A DNA stretch of 64,000 nucleotides, taken from Sulfitobacter noctilucicola (GTDB taxonomy: Bacteria > Pseudomonadota > Alphaproteobacteria > Rhodobacterales > Rhodobacteraceae). Location: positions 2,542,001-2,606,000 of the forward strand of contig NZ_JASD01000008.1 in NCBI RefSeq assembly GCF_000622385.1. The letters run 5' to 3'. The notes beneath the pieces are model-generated. The model had not been told where the DNA came from, did no database searches, and saw only the letters and a list, made by a program, of their open reading frames with translations. Shown here piece after piece: positions 43,069 to 52,529 of this stretch. A program made the position numbers and the translations under genes. Positions within the stretch are counted from its first letter, which is position 1; every line of letters starts with the position of its first letter.

Positions 43069-43946
43069 GCCGCCTTCCTCTGCGCTTCACCTGCGGTTGT
43101 CGCCTGTCCACGGGTCAGCCGCGCCATAAGTCGGTCCAGCACCAGTTCGGACACGCGTGTGAATGCGAGGTAGAACACCAGCAGCACGAGGAAATAATAG
43201 ACCCGCCAGTCGCCGTGCGGGTAATCGGTAAAACGGGGTGTTTTGGCGCTGCCAAGATCACGTGCCCAATAGACGATATCTTCGACACCCAAGAGGAACA
43301 GCAGAGGCGTGGCCTTGATCAACACCATCCACAGGTTCGAAAGGCCGGGCAGGGCATAGACCCACATTTGCGGCACCGTTATGCGCCAGAACGTCTGACG
43401 GGGCGACATACCATATGCTTCGGCAGTCTCGACCTGCGCACGTGGAACAGCTTGCATGGCTCCGAAGAGCACATTGGCGGCGAAGGCTCCGAAAACGATA
43501 GCAAATGTCAGAACCGCAAGAGAAAAACCGTAAGCTTCGTGCACCCATTGCGGAGAATTTCCCAAGGGCAGCTTGGCGGCCTGACAGACGATAAAATCGC
43601 TGCCTTGTCGCAAGGGTTCATCCCAGTCGGGGCATTTGACCTTGTGACGCAGGTATTCCAGCCCCTGATCCAGTGCGATCACAAAGAACAGGAAAAATGC
43701 AATGTCCGGCACGCCACGCACAACCGCGATATAACCTTTGCCGAACCAGCGCAGGGGGGCAAGACGGGCACGCGCTGCCATCGCACCCCCAAAGCCAAAA
43801 GCGAGCGCCGTGGGTGCAGTGATGGCGAGCAACAAAAGCACAGTGCCGAAGGCACCGTAGAACGCCATATGCTTGCCTGTTGTCAGATAACAGCTTAGCC
43901 ACACCAGCCCTTCAAGCGAGGGTGGATCAACGCAAAAATCAAACAT
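43065..43946 (-). CDS. amino-acid ABC transporter permease (HisQ-like)
   Basis: A 293-residue permease with the EAA loop AQVETAEAYGMSPRQTFWRITVPQMWVYALPGLSNLWMVLIKATPLLFLLG and the N-terminal RGVPDIAFFLFFVIALDQGLEY channel block. It has more N-terminal extension than HisQ (MFDFCVDPPSLEG...). It forms a heterodimer with the HisM-like subunit. Located between the binding protein and the second permease in the operon. Confidence 0.9.
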   Translation of the reverse strand: MFDFCVDPPSLEGLVWLSCYLTTGKHMAFYGAFGTVLLLLAITAPTALAFGFGGAMAARARLAPLRWFGKGYIAVVRGVPDIAFFLFFVIALDQGLEYLRHKVKCPDWDEPLRQGSDFIVCQAAKLPLGNSPQWVHEAYGFSLAVLTFAIVFGAFAANVLFGAMQAVPRAQVETAEAYGMSPRQTFWRITVPQMWVYALPGLSNLWMVLIKATPLLFLLGVEDIVYWARDLGSAKTPRFTDYPHGDWRVYYFLVLLVFYLAFTRVSELVLDRLMARLTRGQATTAGEAQRKAA

Positions 43947-44023
43947 TGCGGAGCCGTGTGGTGTGGGGACGGGTCAGGTACATGGCAGAAGGGGCAGGCC
44001 GATCCGGCCCGCCCCGTTTTATC

Positions 44024-44761
44024 TTATTCGAAGACCTTGGCGTCTTCACCGAACCATTTGACGATGGCCGCGTTGATTGTGCCGTCCTCTTTCATGGATG
44101 TGATCGCTGCGTTGAACTTTTCTTTCAGCTCTGTGTCGCTTTCGCGCAGACCCATGCCAACGCCGCCGCCCAATGGCACGTCGTCACCTGCAAAGACCAG
44201 CTCGCCGCCGGAGGCTTCAACAGTTGGGACCAGTGCGTCTTTGTCAGCAAAGACAGCATCCGCTTCGCCGGACATCACAGCCGCAACTGTGTCATCATAG
44301 GTGGCAAATTCCAGCAAAGTCGCACCGGATTCAGCGACGTAACCTGCCTGAATGGTGCTTGTCTGTGCTGCGATTACGCCGCCCGTCAGATCCGCATCTG
44401 CAGATTTCGCCATATAGGCGGAGGATGCCGGTGGGATGTAGTTCTGTGTGAAATCAATGACTTCTTCGCGCTCGTCTGTGATAGACATGCCCGCGATTAT
44501 GGTGTCGTAGTTGCCTGAAGTCAGGTTCGGGATGATGCTGTCCCACTCGTTTGTGACCCACTCGCACGTCAGCTCGGCGCGTTTGCACATCTCGTCGCCC
44601 ATTTCGCGCTCATAGCCGTCCACTTCGCCCGCATCGTTGAGGAAGTTATAGGGAGGGTAGGCACCTTCTGTACCCATGCGGATGGTTTTGCCGTGGCCGT
44701 CAGCCAGTGCGATCCCTGCTGTCAGGGCCAGCGCTGCTGTAGAAAGAATGATCTTCTTCAT
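44024..44761 (-). CDS. amino-acid/amine ABC transporter substrate-binding protein
   Basis: A 245-residue periplasmic binding protein with a signal peptide (residues 1-20, cleavage after IALA). The ligand-binding motif is IRMGTEGAYPPYNFLNDAGEVDGYERE, typical of the Lys/Arg/ornithine and His binding proteins, and the second lobe includes VIAGMSITDEREEVIDFTQNYIPP. Whether it prefers arginine, ornithine or an amine is not readable, but the operon context favours an amine or a basic amino acid. Confidence 0.92.
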   Translation of the reverse strand: MKKIILSTAALALTAGIALADGHGKTIRMGTEGAYPPYNFLNDAGEVDGYEREMGDEMCKRAELTCEWVTNEWDSIIPNLTSGNYDTIIAGMSITDEREEVIDFTQNYIPPASSAYMAKSADADLTGGVIAAQTSTIQAGYVAESGATLLEFATYDDTVAAVMSGEADAVFADKDALVPTVEASGGELVFAGDDVPLGGGVGMGLRESDTELKEKFNAAITSMKEDGTINAAIVKWFGEDAKVFE

Positions 44762-44791
44762 TTGGAATACTCCCGTTATTTTTTACTTTGA

Positions 44792-45568
44792 TTACGCGGC
44801 GTGGGTTGCCGAAAGGAACCCGCGCAGACGTTCGGATTTGGGCGCACCGAACAGCATGTCCGGCGGCCCTTGTTCTTCGATAAGGCCCTGATGCAAAAAG
44901 ATGACGTGGTCGGACACATCAGCGGCCAGTTTCATATCGTGGGTCACGATGATCATGGTGCGGCCCTCGTTCGCCAGATCCTTGATCACCTTCACAACTT
45001 CCTGCTCGAGCTCAGGATCAAGCGCGGATGTTGGTTCGTCGAACAGCAGCGCTTCTGGTTCCATGCACAGGGCACGCGCGATCGCGGCGCGTTGTTGTTG
45101 GCCACCAGAAAGCTGAGCCGGGAACACATCGCATTTGTCGCCGATGCCGACCTTGTCCAGATATTTGCGGGCGGCTGCTTCGACTTCGGCGCGTTCGCGG
45201 CGCAGTACAGTCAGGGGGGCCTCCATCACGTTTTGCAGGATCGTCATGTGGGCCCACAGATTGAACTGCTGAAATACCATCGAAAGGTTCGTGCGGATGC
45301 GCAGGACCTGACGCGGGTCGGCTGGGCGGCGGTTATGGCCGCTACCCTTCCACAATAAGGGCTCACCCTTGAACAGGATTTCGCCCTGTTGGCTGTCTTC
45401 AAGCAAATTGCAGCATCGCAGCAGTGTCGATTTTCCGGACCCCGAAGACCCGATTAACGAAATGACATGCCCGCGTGGTGCTGACAGGCTGACACCCTTG
45501 AGCACTTCAAGCGCACCATAGGCTTTGTGCAGGTCATCAATCTGGATAACGGGGGGCGTTGGGGTCAC
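44792..45568 (-). CDS. amino-acid ABC transporter ATP-binding protein (HisP-like)
   Basis: A 258-residue ATPase. Walker A is IGSSGSGKSTLLRC, the signature motif LSGGQQQRAAIARAL, Walker B EALLFDEPTSALDPEL and the H-loop VTHDM. It is longest-upstream in the operon, so the transcript begins here and runs to puuB, about 8 kb. The protein is of normal length. A Glu-rich terminal domain is absent. The gene lies 30 bp before the binding-protein gene. Confidence 0.95.
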   Translation of the reverse strand: MTPTPPVIQIDDLHKAYGALEVLKGVSLSAPRGHVISLIGSSGSGKSTLLRCCNLLEDSQQGEILFKGEPLLWKGSGHNRRPADPRQVLRIRTNLSMVFQQFNLWAHMTILQNVMEAPLTVLRRERAEVEAAARKYLDKVGIGDKCDVFPAQLSGGQQQRAAIARALCMEPEALLFDEPTSALDPELEQEVVKVIKDLANEGRTMIIVTHDMKLAADVSDHVIFLHQGLIEEQGPPDMLFGAPKSERLRGFLSATHAA

Positions 45569-45680
45569 GAAGGGTACTCATCTGATTCCAGCGTTAGTAA
45601 AGCTGCAAATCGGTCCGAATTGCAATGCGTTCCCCCGGTTGCGTAAAAGCATGACCAAGGGTCAGTGCGCATTGAATGTG

Positions 45681-46121
45681 CTAGTCGGCCCCGGACACAC
45701 GCTGCCGTGCCATTGCACTGTCAGGATCAGAGACGCCCAACAGGCTGGCGACAAGGCGCAAAAGAGCGTCTTCTTCGGCGGCACGGGTGCCGTCGCTCAG
45801 GACCACTTTCCACAAAGCTTCGATCACCGCGACCCGTTCATCGTATGCCACCGCATCCTTGATCGCGCGTGTAAAACGCACCGTGTCCGGAGCTTCGGCT
45901 TCCAACCCTTCAGCCTGCACCCGTAGGTCTGACGCATCTGATTGGCTCAGACCGTAGCGGCTGGCGGCGATTTCCTCGATCTTGCGGACTTCATCTGCGC
46001 TGTAGTCATTGTCAGAACGTGCCACGCGCACAAGCAGCGCCGTCAGCGCCAGACGTGCGTCGGTGCTATCAAGTTCTTGAGGTTCGGGAGCGGTGAGCCG
46101 CTTAAGGAAATCTGCAAACAT
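45681..46121 (-). CDS. TerB-family protein
   Basis: A 146-residue helical protein of the TerB (tellurite-resistance/metal-acting) family. The family pattern is LALTALLVRVARSDNDYSADEVRKIEEIAASRYGL, with acidic residues that coordinate metal, and DERVAVIEALWKVVLSDGTRAAEEDALLRLVASLLGVSD. Stand-alone TerB proteins in roseobacters are of unknown role; no terC or terD gene is near. It is the second of two tandem TerB genes and both read the same way. Confidence 0.87.
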   Translation of the reverse strand: MFADFLKRLTAPEPQELDSTDARLALTALLVRVARSDNDYSADEVRKIEEIAASRYGLSQSDASDLRVQAEGLEAEAPDTVRFTRAIKDAVAYDERVAVIEALWKVVLSDGTRAAEEDALLRLVASLLGVSDPDSAMARQRVSGAD

Positions 46122-46157
46122 AGTGTGGATATAGGGTCATCCAGCGCAAAGGCCAAG

Positions 46158-46595
46158 TCAGAGTGTGCCTGTCGCCTTGGTGCGCAGCATTTCGATATCC
46201 GTATCCGTCAGACCCAGCGCGGTTTCGATCGCAAGCAGTTGAATTTCTTCCTGTTCGTGGCGGTGGCCGTCAGCCAAAGCCACGGACCACATCGCTTCGC
46301 CCAAGGCGAGACGGTGTGCATAATCGACTTCCTCGCGCAGAATTTTTGCAAAGGTCGGCGTGTCATGTGCATCGCGTTCCAGCGCTTCGCAGGTTGCTCT
46401 CAGCTTGGCAGCCTCAATCGGTTTGAGGTCAAACGTCTGACCAAGAATACGGTCGATCTGACCGATCTCGGTTGCGCGGTAATTCTTGTCAGCAAAAGCG
46501 ACACGCACCAGTAGCGCTCCAAGTGCAAGCTGTGCATTGGGTTGTGGAAGTTGTTTCGGTTCGGGTTTGCGGCGGGGAAAAAGACGTTCAAACAT
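46158..46595 (-). CDS. TerB-family protein, tandem paralogue
   Basis: A 145-residue paralogue of the downstream TerB gene. It shares the block LALGALLVRVAFADKNYRATEIGQIDRILGQTFDL and HRLALGEAMWSVALADGHRHEQEEIQLLAIETALGLTD. Both start with a similar MFERLFPRR / MFADFLKRL lead, so they are products of duplication. It overlaps nothing; gap to the secreted protein upstream is 11 bp, so a three-gene operon is likely. Confidence 0.87.
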   Translation of the reverse strand: MFERLFPRRKPEPKQLPQPNAQLALGALLVRVAFADKNYRATEIGQIDRILGQTFDLKPIEAAKLRATCEALERDAHDTPTFAKILREEVDYAHRLALGEAMWSVALADGHRHEQEEIQLLAIETALGLTDTDIEMLRTKATGTL

Positions 46596-46606
46596 AAAGA
46601 CAGTGC

Positions 46607-47257
46607 TTAACTCAAGTCAGGCGGTTTTCCAAAGCGTAATGTGTCGATGGCCAAACCTTCAGGGTCGGTGTTGGTCACGATAAAGCCGGCAATGTCGGCT
46701 GCACCGCTGCTGCGCAGAAATCCGACAGCGAATTCACCGGTGGGAGACACCGGAACCTGACCGATCAAACGACCGTCACGCCTGTGAAAGGCTACAAGGG
46801 CACGACCGGCCTCGCCCCCCCGCAAATCGAATGCAAGGGCGGACTGGTCACTGTCAAACAGGACGGCAATGGCACCTTCACCCTGACCTTCACGCTTTGG
46901 AAAACCTGCCGGACCATAGCCGTTCAGGACGGTGTTCCCGTAAAAATGCACAACAGAAAGGTTCTGACCTGCGGCTCCGGGTAGCATCGTGAGGGGGGCA
47001 GAGGCATCCCCGGTGATCTGGTCATGTGTGCCGCTCTCCATGGTTTGCTGCCCGACAAACCGTTCCCCAAAAGTGGCACCCTGCAGGGCGAGGATTTCAT
47101 CAAGATTGTGACCGGGACCTGCGCTGCTGCGCAGATCGTCAAATGTAATCATTTGCGGCAGGTTCAGGCTGTCGGGATCGATCAGGCAAACGGGCGCGCC
47201 GCAGGCGAAAACGGTGCTGGGGGTAAGAAGCGCAAGAAGATATGCCAGCTGTCTCAT
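46607..47257 (-). CDS. secreted hypothetical protein
   Basis: A 216-residue exported protein. A signal peptide covers residues 1-18 (cleavage near VFAC), followed by CGAPVCLIDPDSL and a beta-sandwich-like segment (VVHFYGNTVLNGYGPAGFP, AIAVLFDSDQSALAFDLRGGEAG, then VPVSPTGEFAVGFLRSSGAADIAGFIVTNTDPEGLAIDTLRFG). This resembles the carbohydrate-binding-like repeats of PEP-CTERM and similar secreted proteins, but without the sorting tail. No function can be assigned. It lies directly upstream of the TerB pair. Confidence 0.75.
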   Translation of the reverse strand: MRQLAYLLALLTPSTVFACGAPVCLIDPDSLNLPQMITFDDLRSSAGPGHNLDEILALQGATFGERFVGQQTMESGTHDQITGDASAPLTMLPGAAGQNLSVVHFYGNTVLNGYGPAGFPKREGQGEGAIAVLFDSDQSALAFDLRGGEAGRALVAFHRRDGRLIGQVPVSPTGEFAVGFLRSSGAADIAGFIVTNTDPEGLAIDTLRFGKPPDLS

Positions 47258-47278
47258 GACAGGCTTATAGCACGTTTT

Positions 47279-47572
47279 TTAGCCCTCGTATCCCTCAACG
47301 ATCACCAAATCACCCTCTGACACCGGCAAGCGGATTGATTTGGCGTTTTGATAGGCATCGCTCTCGTAACAAGCGATGGCATCGGCGAGGCTTGCAAATT
47401 CGATGATAACGGTCCGGGCACGCCAACCGCCTTCGCGCACAGATTGCTGTCCGCCCCTGACAATAAACTTGGCACTATAATCCGCAAACGGCTTGGCATT
47501 GGCGGCACGGTATTTGTCATAGACTTCCGCATCATGCACGTCCATCTGGCCGATCCAGTATCCTTTTGGCAT
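47279..47572 (-). CDS. DUF1330 domain protein
   Basis: A 97-residue ferredoxin-like fold protein of the DUF1330 family (KGYWIGQMDVHDAEVYDKYRAANAKPFADYSAKFIVRGG, then RTVIIEFASLADAIACYESDAYQNAKSIR). It is close to dimeric alpha/beta-barrel proteins. Function is unknown. It lies 14 bp after the rlmJ gene, likely in the same transcript. Confidence 0.9.
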   Translation of the reverse strand: MPKGYWIGQMDVHDAEVYDKYRAANAKPFADYSAKFIVRGGQQSVREGGWRARTVIIEFASLADAIACYESDAYQNAKSIRLPVSEGDLVIVEGYEG

Positions 47573-47586
47573 CTTCTATCCCTTTG

Positions 47587-48363
47587 TTATAATTTCGAAA
47601 AGTGTTTGCTGAGCAATGCCGCTGCGTTGTCCAGACCATAAGGCGGATTGACCACAAAAAGCCCTGATCCCACCATTCCGTGACCGGGGCGTGCGGGGGG
47701 AAACCGGACCTCGTGCCGCAACGCATCGGGATGGTTTGCCACAAGCGCATCAAGCATGGGCAGATGCGCCTTGTTCGTCAGGATCGGATACCAAAGTGCC
47801 ACAATCCCCACGTTCCAGGCCCGCGTAATTTTCGCGATGTGGCGGGGGATTGCGACATAATCTTCTTTGATCTCGTAGCTTGGATCAATCAGCATAAGGC
47901 CCCGCCGCGGTGTAGGCGGCGTCAACGCATGGGCCATTTCGAATCCGTCACGCAGATGGATTTTGGCATCATAGGGCGACATGGCGAGGCTCAGCGCACT
48001 ATGTTCACGTGGGTGCAATTCGGCCAAGTGGATCGTGTCTTGCGCGCGCAGAAGTGTCGCTGCAATGAGCGGGGAACCGGGATAGCTTGATGCGCTATTC
48101 TCAGCGACAGTCTTATTCAGAACACGCGCGTAAGGGTGATCGGCGGCAAACCAGTGCCGGACCTTCTCAATACCCTGTGCAGCCTCGCCTGTTTTGAGCG
48201 CTTCGTCGTCACGCAGATCATACAAGGCGCGACCACCATGTGTCTCGATATAGCTAAGCGGTTTGTCCTTGGCCGTCAGATAGTCGAGCATCCATGCAAG
48301 CAGCGCGTGCTTGTGCACGTCAGCAAGGTTTCCGGCATGGTAAATATGTTGATACGATAGCAT
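47587..48363 (-). CDS. rlmJ: 23S rRNA (adenine-2030 N6) methyltransferase RlmJ
   Basis: A 258-residue SAM-dependent methyltransferase. The N-terminal MLSYQHIYHAGNLADVHKHALLAWML is the RlmJ signature. LSYIETHGGRALYDL includes the SAM-binding strand, and the catalytic block is LMLIDPSYEIKEDY, which replaces the classic DPPY motif in many RlmJ proteins. It methylates the N6 of A2030 in 23S rRNA. It is divergent from nothing; the gene is followed by DUF1330 at 14 bp. Confidence 0.94.
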   Translation of the reverse strand: MLSYQHIYHAGNLADVHKHALLAWMLDYLTAKDKPLSYIETHGGRALYDLRDDEALKTGEAAQGIEKVRHWFAADHPYARVLNKTVAENSASSYPGSPLIAATLLRAQDTIHLAELHPREHSALSLAMSPYDAKIHLRDGFEMAHALTPPTPRRGLMLIDPSYEIKEDYVAIPRHIAKITRAWNVGIVALWYPILTNKAHLPMLDALVANHPDALRHEVRFPPARPGHGMVGSGLFVVNPPYGLDNAAALLSKHFSKL

Positions 48364-48417
48364 GGGGCAGGGTGTAGCGGATTGTTGTGACCTTGTAAGT
48401 CCCCATTCGTACCTGCC

Positions 48418-49287
48418 TCAAGCAGCTGCTTTCGAATCGTCCCACTTTTCGGCTTCGTCCTTGAGCCTTTCGAAGAAGCGTCCTTTTACCATCCATGAGA
48501 TGCCAAAGGCCCAAAGCGCAAAAGCCTCGCACCAGAAGGTCCAGTTGCCCGCGTTCCAACCGCCGTTGCCTTTGCCCCCGAAGAAGAAATGGGCGACAAG
48601 TGCGACGATCGACGCCACCATGATTGTGCCGCAGGCATAGTAGAGCCTGTTGCGCAGAATTTTTTCGTCGGTCAGGGAGCCATCCGCATTTTTCTGGTCG
48701 TCATCGACCGAGGTGAAGACGAAAAAAGCAAACCACGCCAAGAATAGAAAAAGGATAAGCGCGCTGCCATAGTGTATCCATTCGGCTAGCGGCATCATCT
48801 GGAAATACTGGTCCACGTTCTCACGCCCGATCAACGTCAGTGCTTTTTCCGGTTCGGTCAGGGGGCCGAAATCCGCAAAGGCCCGCGCGGCGAAACCGGG
48901 CTGGTCACAGCCATGATGCGATGTGGGAAAGATAGCCACCCCGAGCGCGGCAAAGCCCGCACCCGTCGACAGCTTGCGTTCGGCACCGCCCGCGTCTTCA
49001 CCTTGATAAACGAAAAGATAGGTCGCTATGAAAACGAGGCTGCCGATGAACGGACCACCCCAGAAATGGGCATAATAATAATGACTTATGGAATCGCGAA
49101 AGCAGGTTCTGAAGTAGGGATAGCTTTGGGGAACAAGATAGCTGACCAGCGAGGCGACCAATAAAACCAATGGCAACAGGATAGCAACCGACCCCACGAT
49201 CTTGGCCAGCCTTCTTTGGTCCACCGTTGCATATTTGGGGTCGCGTGTGGGCGCGTATCTTTCGGCACCGTACTGAAATACTTGCAT
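48418..49287 (-). CDS. multi-spanning membrane protein, unknown function
   Basis: A 289-residue membrane protein with about six helices: VGSVAILLPLVLLVASLVSYLV, FIGSLVFIATYLFVYQ, FAALGVAIFPTSHHG, YGSALILFLFLAWFAFFVFTSV, CGTIMVASIVALVAHFFFGG and WCEAFALWAFGISWMV. The early motif DSISHYYYAHFWGGPFIGSLVFI is shared by a family of uncharacterised bacterial membrane proteins, where I cannot name the domain. Start at MQVFQYG with agaagg upstream; the upstream GTG is not needed. It is monocistronic, with flanking gaps of 54 and 127 bp. Confidence 0.78.
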   Translation of the reverse strand: MQVFQYGAERYAPTRDPKYATVDQRRLAKIVGSVAILLPLVLLVASLVSYLVPQSYPYFRTCFRDSISHYYYAHFWGGPFIGSLVFIATYLFVYQGEDAGGAERKLSTGAGFAALGVAIFPTSHHGCDQPGFAARAFADFGPLTEPEKALTLIGRENVDQYFQMMPLAEWIHYGSALILFLFLAWFAFFVFTSVDDDQKNADGSLTDEKILRNRLYYACGTIMVASIVALVAHFFFGGKGNGGWNAGNWTFWCEAFALWAFGISWMVKGRFFERLKDEAEKWDDSKAAA

Positions 49288-49414
49288 GGGGCACACCTTC
49301 TGCAGCTACGGATAAGATATCCAAACCGTAGCGAAGGCAGAAAATTCACGCAATAGTGGTATTCCTGACCCTGCTCAACATCGCGAAAGCGTTATGCCAT
49401 GGGGTACGGACGCA

Positions 49415-51061
49415 TCAGACCAGCCGCGACATTTCCTTGGCTGCGCGCACGAAATCCTTGAACAAGGGATGCGGTGCAAAGGGTTTCGATTTCAGTTCGG
49501 GGTGGAACTGTACACCGATAAACCACGGGTGGTCCGACCATTCGACAATCTCTGGCAGCTTGCCATCGGGCGACATGCCCGAAAAGCTGAGCCCCACTTT
49601 TTCAAGCTGCTGTTTATAGGCCATGTCCACCTCATAGCGGTGGCGGTGGCGTTCATCGATCGTTGTGGTGCCATAGACCTCGGCCACCCTTGATCCGGGT
49701 GTGAGAGTTGCATCGTAGGCACCCAGACGCATGGTGCCGCCCTTGTCGTCACCGACCTTGCGCTCGACCTTGTGGTTGCCTTGCACCCATTCTTTGAGGT
49801 GGTAAACGACGGGTTCAAAACGCTTTTTTCCCGCCTCGTGATCAAATTCTTCCGACCCGGCTGTTTTTACACCAGCGACATTGCGCGCGGCTTCGATCAC
49901 GGCCATCTGCATGCCCAGACAGATACCCAGATAGGGAACTTTGTGCTCACGGGCATATTGCGCGGCTTTGATTTTACCTTCGGTGCCCCGTTCGCCAAAT
50001 CCACCGGGCACAAGGATCGCGTGGAACCCTTCGAGGTGCGTGGCGACTTCTTCGCTGTTGTCGAAAACCTCTGCGTCGACCCATTCCACCTTAACCTTCA
50101 CCCGGTTGGCCATACCGCCATGGGTCAGCGCTTCGGCAATGGATTTGTAGGCATCTTCAAGCTGTGTGTATTTGCCAACGATGGCGACGCGCACTTCGCC
50201 TTCTGGGTTGTGAACGCGGTCGAACACGTCATGCCAGACGGACAGATCGGGGCGCGGGGCAGGGGAGATGTCGAACGCATCCAGCACCGCCTGATCAAGG
50301 CCCTGCGCGTGATAGGCCAGCGGGGCCTCATAGATCGACTTGAGGTCATAGGCGGCGACGACCGCTTCTTTGCGGACATTACAGAACAGGGCGATCTTCT
50401 CGCGCTCTTTCTCGGGGATCGGGTGTTCGGAGCGGCACACAAGGATGTCAGGCGCGATACCGATGCTTTGCAATTCCTTGACGGAGTGCTGTGTCGGTTT
50501 GGTTTTTAACTCACCAGAGGCAGCAAGATAGGGGAGCAGCGTCAGATGCATGAAAATACACTGGCCGCGTGGCTTGTCATGGCTGAACTGGCGGATCGCT
50601 TCGAAGAACGGCAGGCCTTCGATGTCGCCTACAGTGCCGCCAATCTCGCAAAGCATGAAATCGACTTCGTTATCACCGACCTTAAGAAAGTCTTTGATCT
50701 CGTTGGTTACATGCGGAACAACCTGAATGGTTTTGCCGAGGTAGTCGCCACGGCGCTCTTTCTCAAGCACGGTAGAATAGATGCGACCCGATGAGACGGA
50801 ATCAGTCATCCGCGCAGGCACGCCGGTGAAGCGTTCATAATGACCCAGATCCAGATCGGTTTCAGCACCGTCGTCTGTGACGAAAACTTCACCATGTTCA
50901 AACGGGCTCATCGTGCCGGGATCGACATTCAGATATGGATCAAGCTTGCGCAATCGTACCGAAAACCCGCGCGCCTGCAACAATGCGCCAAGGGCAGCTG
51001 ACGCAAGACCTTTGCCAAGTGAAGAAACCACACCGCCGGTGATGAAAATATAACGCGCCAT
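49415..51061 (-). CDS. pyrG: CTP synthase
   Basis: A 548-residue CTP synthetase, normal length. The N-terminal amidoligase domain has [26 protein letters not shown] with the P-loop-like GKG. The C-terminal class I amidotransferase domain has the nucleophile Cys in [15 protein letters not shown] and the His/Glu pair in [12 protein letters not shown]. It converts UTP to CTP with glutamine. It lies 175 bp downstream of secG on the same strand, the usual order in Rhodobacterales. Confidence 0.97.
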   Translation of the reverse strand: MARYIFITGGVVSSLGKGLASAALGALLQARGFSVRLRKLDPYLNVDPGTMSPFEHGEVFVTDDGAETDLDLGHYERFTGVPARMTDSVSSGRIYSTVLEKERRGDYLGKTIQVVPHVTNEIKDFLKVGDNEVDFMLCEIGGTVGDIEGLPFFEAIRQFSHDKPRGQCIFMHLTLLPYLAASGELKTKPTQHSVKELQSIGIAPDILVCRSEHPIPEKEREKIALFCNVRKEAVVAAYDLKSIYEAPLAYHAQGLDQAVLDAFDISPAPRPDLSVWHDVFDRVHNPEGEVRVAIVGKYTQLEDAYKSIAEALTHGGMANRVKVKVEWVDAEVFDNSEEVATHLEGFHAILVPGGFGERGTEGKIKAAQYAREHKVPYLGICLGMQMAVIEAARNVAGVKTAGSEEFDHEAGKKRFEPVVYHLKEWVQGNHKVERKVGDDKGGTMRLGAYDATLTPGSRVAEVYGTTTIDERHRHRYEVDMAYKQQLEKVGLSFSGMSPDGKLPEIVEWSDHPWFIGVQFHPELKSKPFAPHPLFKDFVRAAKEMSRLV

Positions 51062-51236
51062 GTGCGGCTTCCCCCGTGAACGTCTTTTACAAAGCGGAAA
51101 ATCCGCAGAATGCGCAGCCCAAAAACCGCAGCATCACGGGATTTAAGGATAGCAGGATTCGGAAAGTTAAGGCAAGGCCGCCCCGCAACATCCTGTTGCA
51201 AAAATCAGCCAAGCCGCAAAGTCTAGTCTGGTATGA

Positions 51237-51590
51237 TCAGTCCGCGAGCGGAACCAGCGGCGCGTTGTCATCCGCAGAAGGCGGCAACAGCAAATCACCC
51301 GAAGGGACAGTTGTATCGCTTGCTGCAGGTGGCGTGACGCCCAAACGGTCAATCACGGAAGCACCGGAAGATTTCTGTGCAACAAGAACGGTCAACGTGA
51401 TCGATGTCACAATGAATGCCGCGCCCAGAAGCCATGTAAGTTTGCCGAGCGCCGTCGCCGCAGCGCGGCCCGACACGGCACCGCCGCCCCCGCCCATTCC
51501 AAGACCGCCACCTTCGGAACGTTGCATCAACACAACGGCAATCAGCCCGAGGGCCAGCAAAAGGTGAATGATCAGGACGACGTTTTCCAT
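51237..51590 (-). CDS. secG: preprotein translocase subunit SecG
   Basis: A 117-residue membrane protein with two helices (VVLIIHLLLALGLIAVVLMQ and LLGAAFIVTSITLTVLVAQ) separated by the Gly-rich loop RSEGGGLGMGGGGGAV, a hallmark of SecG. The C-terminal tail, rich in Pro, Ser and Asp, is longer than in E. coli, as in other alphaproteobacteria. It is part of the SecYEG channel. It lies upstream of pyrG. Confidence 0.95.
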   Translation of the reverse strand: MENVVLIIHLLLALGLIAVVLMQRSEGGGLGMGGGGGAVSGRAAATALGKLTWLLGAAFIVTSITLTVLVAQKSSGASVIDRLGVTPPAASDTTVPSGDLLLPPSADDNAPLVPLAD

Positions 51591-51914
51591 GGGGCAGTGC
51601 GCTTTCGTTTTCCGTTTGCCGCTATCTAGGCATCTTTGCGCGTCGGGGCAAGGGAGGGATTGGCAGCTGACAGTCGGTTGCGCCGACCCTATCCAAACAA
51701 AGACCGCCGTTAATGACGGCGGTCTTTCTTCAAGCGGTGCTCTACCACGCCACGTTTAAGAGGGTTATCCTGGAATTGAGGTGGATCAGACTCGCTCTAT
51801 GCCTATATCATACCATAAATCCGGCCAAAAATCGCATCTAAATTCTGATGGCAATTGAACAGCTTGGAGCATCAGGCATGGACATGGACCGGAGGCTGGG
51901 GCAGTCTTTGAACC
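51591..51914. other. gene-free stretch with tRNA-like fragment
   Basis: This 324-bp gap between secG and nitrile hydratase encodes no protein I can support. On the minus strand 51731-51757 reads like the D-arm region of a tRNA (GTGGTAGAGCACCGC) but has no anticodon or T arm. It is followed by a strong hairpin at 51699-51727. I see no promoter or riboswitch with confidence. Confidence 0.4.
51699..51727. terminator. strong bidirectional hairpin with no matching gene
   Basis: A perfect 12-bp stem (51699-51710 with 51716-51727) and a 5-base loop with short A/T tracts on both sides. It is a good terminator but lies between divergent genes, so no present gene needs it. It may have served a lost tRNA on the minus strand. 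Confidence 0.65.
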
Positions 51915-52529
51915 ATGCCCCATGATCACGCACATGATGACCCGCACGCCCTTTTGCCTTCTGACCCTGCACTGCGGGTAAAGGCCCTTGAAACCCTGCT
52001 GACACGCAAAGGTCTGGTTGATCCCGCCGCGCTGGACGAGATTATCGATACCTATGAAAACAAGATCGGACCGCGCAATGGTGCTCACGTGGTTGCCCGC
52101 GCATGGCATGATCCGGCTTTCCGAGCGGCGTTGCTGGAAGACGCTACGGCAGTTGTCTCTGACTTGGGATACTATGGACGACAGGGCGAACACATGGTCG
52201 CGGTCGAGAACACGCCTGACACCCATAATATGGTCGTCTGTACCTTGTGCAGCTGCTATCCGTGGCCTTTGCTGGGCATCCCGCCGGGCTGGTACAAATC
52301 AGATGCTTACCGTGCCCGCGTCGTGCGCGAGCCGCGAAAGGTGCTTGCTGATTTTGGCGTTGTGTTACCGGACGAGACAGCGGTGCGTGTCTGGGACAGC
52401 ACTGCCGAGATCCGCTATCTGGTGATCCCGCAGCGTCCCGCGGGGACCGAGGGGATGGACGAAGACGCACTGATGGAATTTGTCAGCCGCGACAGCATGA
52501 TTGGCACCGGATTGGCGGGCAAGCCATGA
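51915..52529 (+). CDS. nthA: cobalt-type nitrile hydratase, alpha subunit
   Basis: A 204-residue nitrile hydratase alpha chain. The metal claw is C109-T-L-C112-S-C114 in [15 protein letters not shown]; Thr in the second position marks the Co3+ type (the iron type has Ser). The two outer Cys are oxidised to sulphinic and sulphenic acid. It hydrates nitriles to amides with the beta subunit. Its N-terminus is His/Asp-rich ([11 protein letters not shown]), which could help metal capture. Its last four bases overlap the beta start (ATGA). No amidase gene is close, so the amide must be handled elsewhere. Confidence 0.95.
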   Translation: MPHDHAHDDPHALLPSDPALRVKALETLLTRKGLVDPAALDEIIDTYENKIGPRNGAHVVARAWHDPAFRAALLEDATAVVSDLGYYGRQGEHMVAVENTPDTHNMVVCTLCSCYPWPLLGIPPGWYKSDAYRARVVREPRKVLADFGVVLPDETAVRVWDSTAEIRYLVIPQRPAGTEGMDEDALMEFVSRDSMIGTGLAGKP

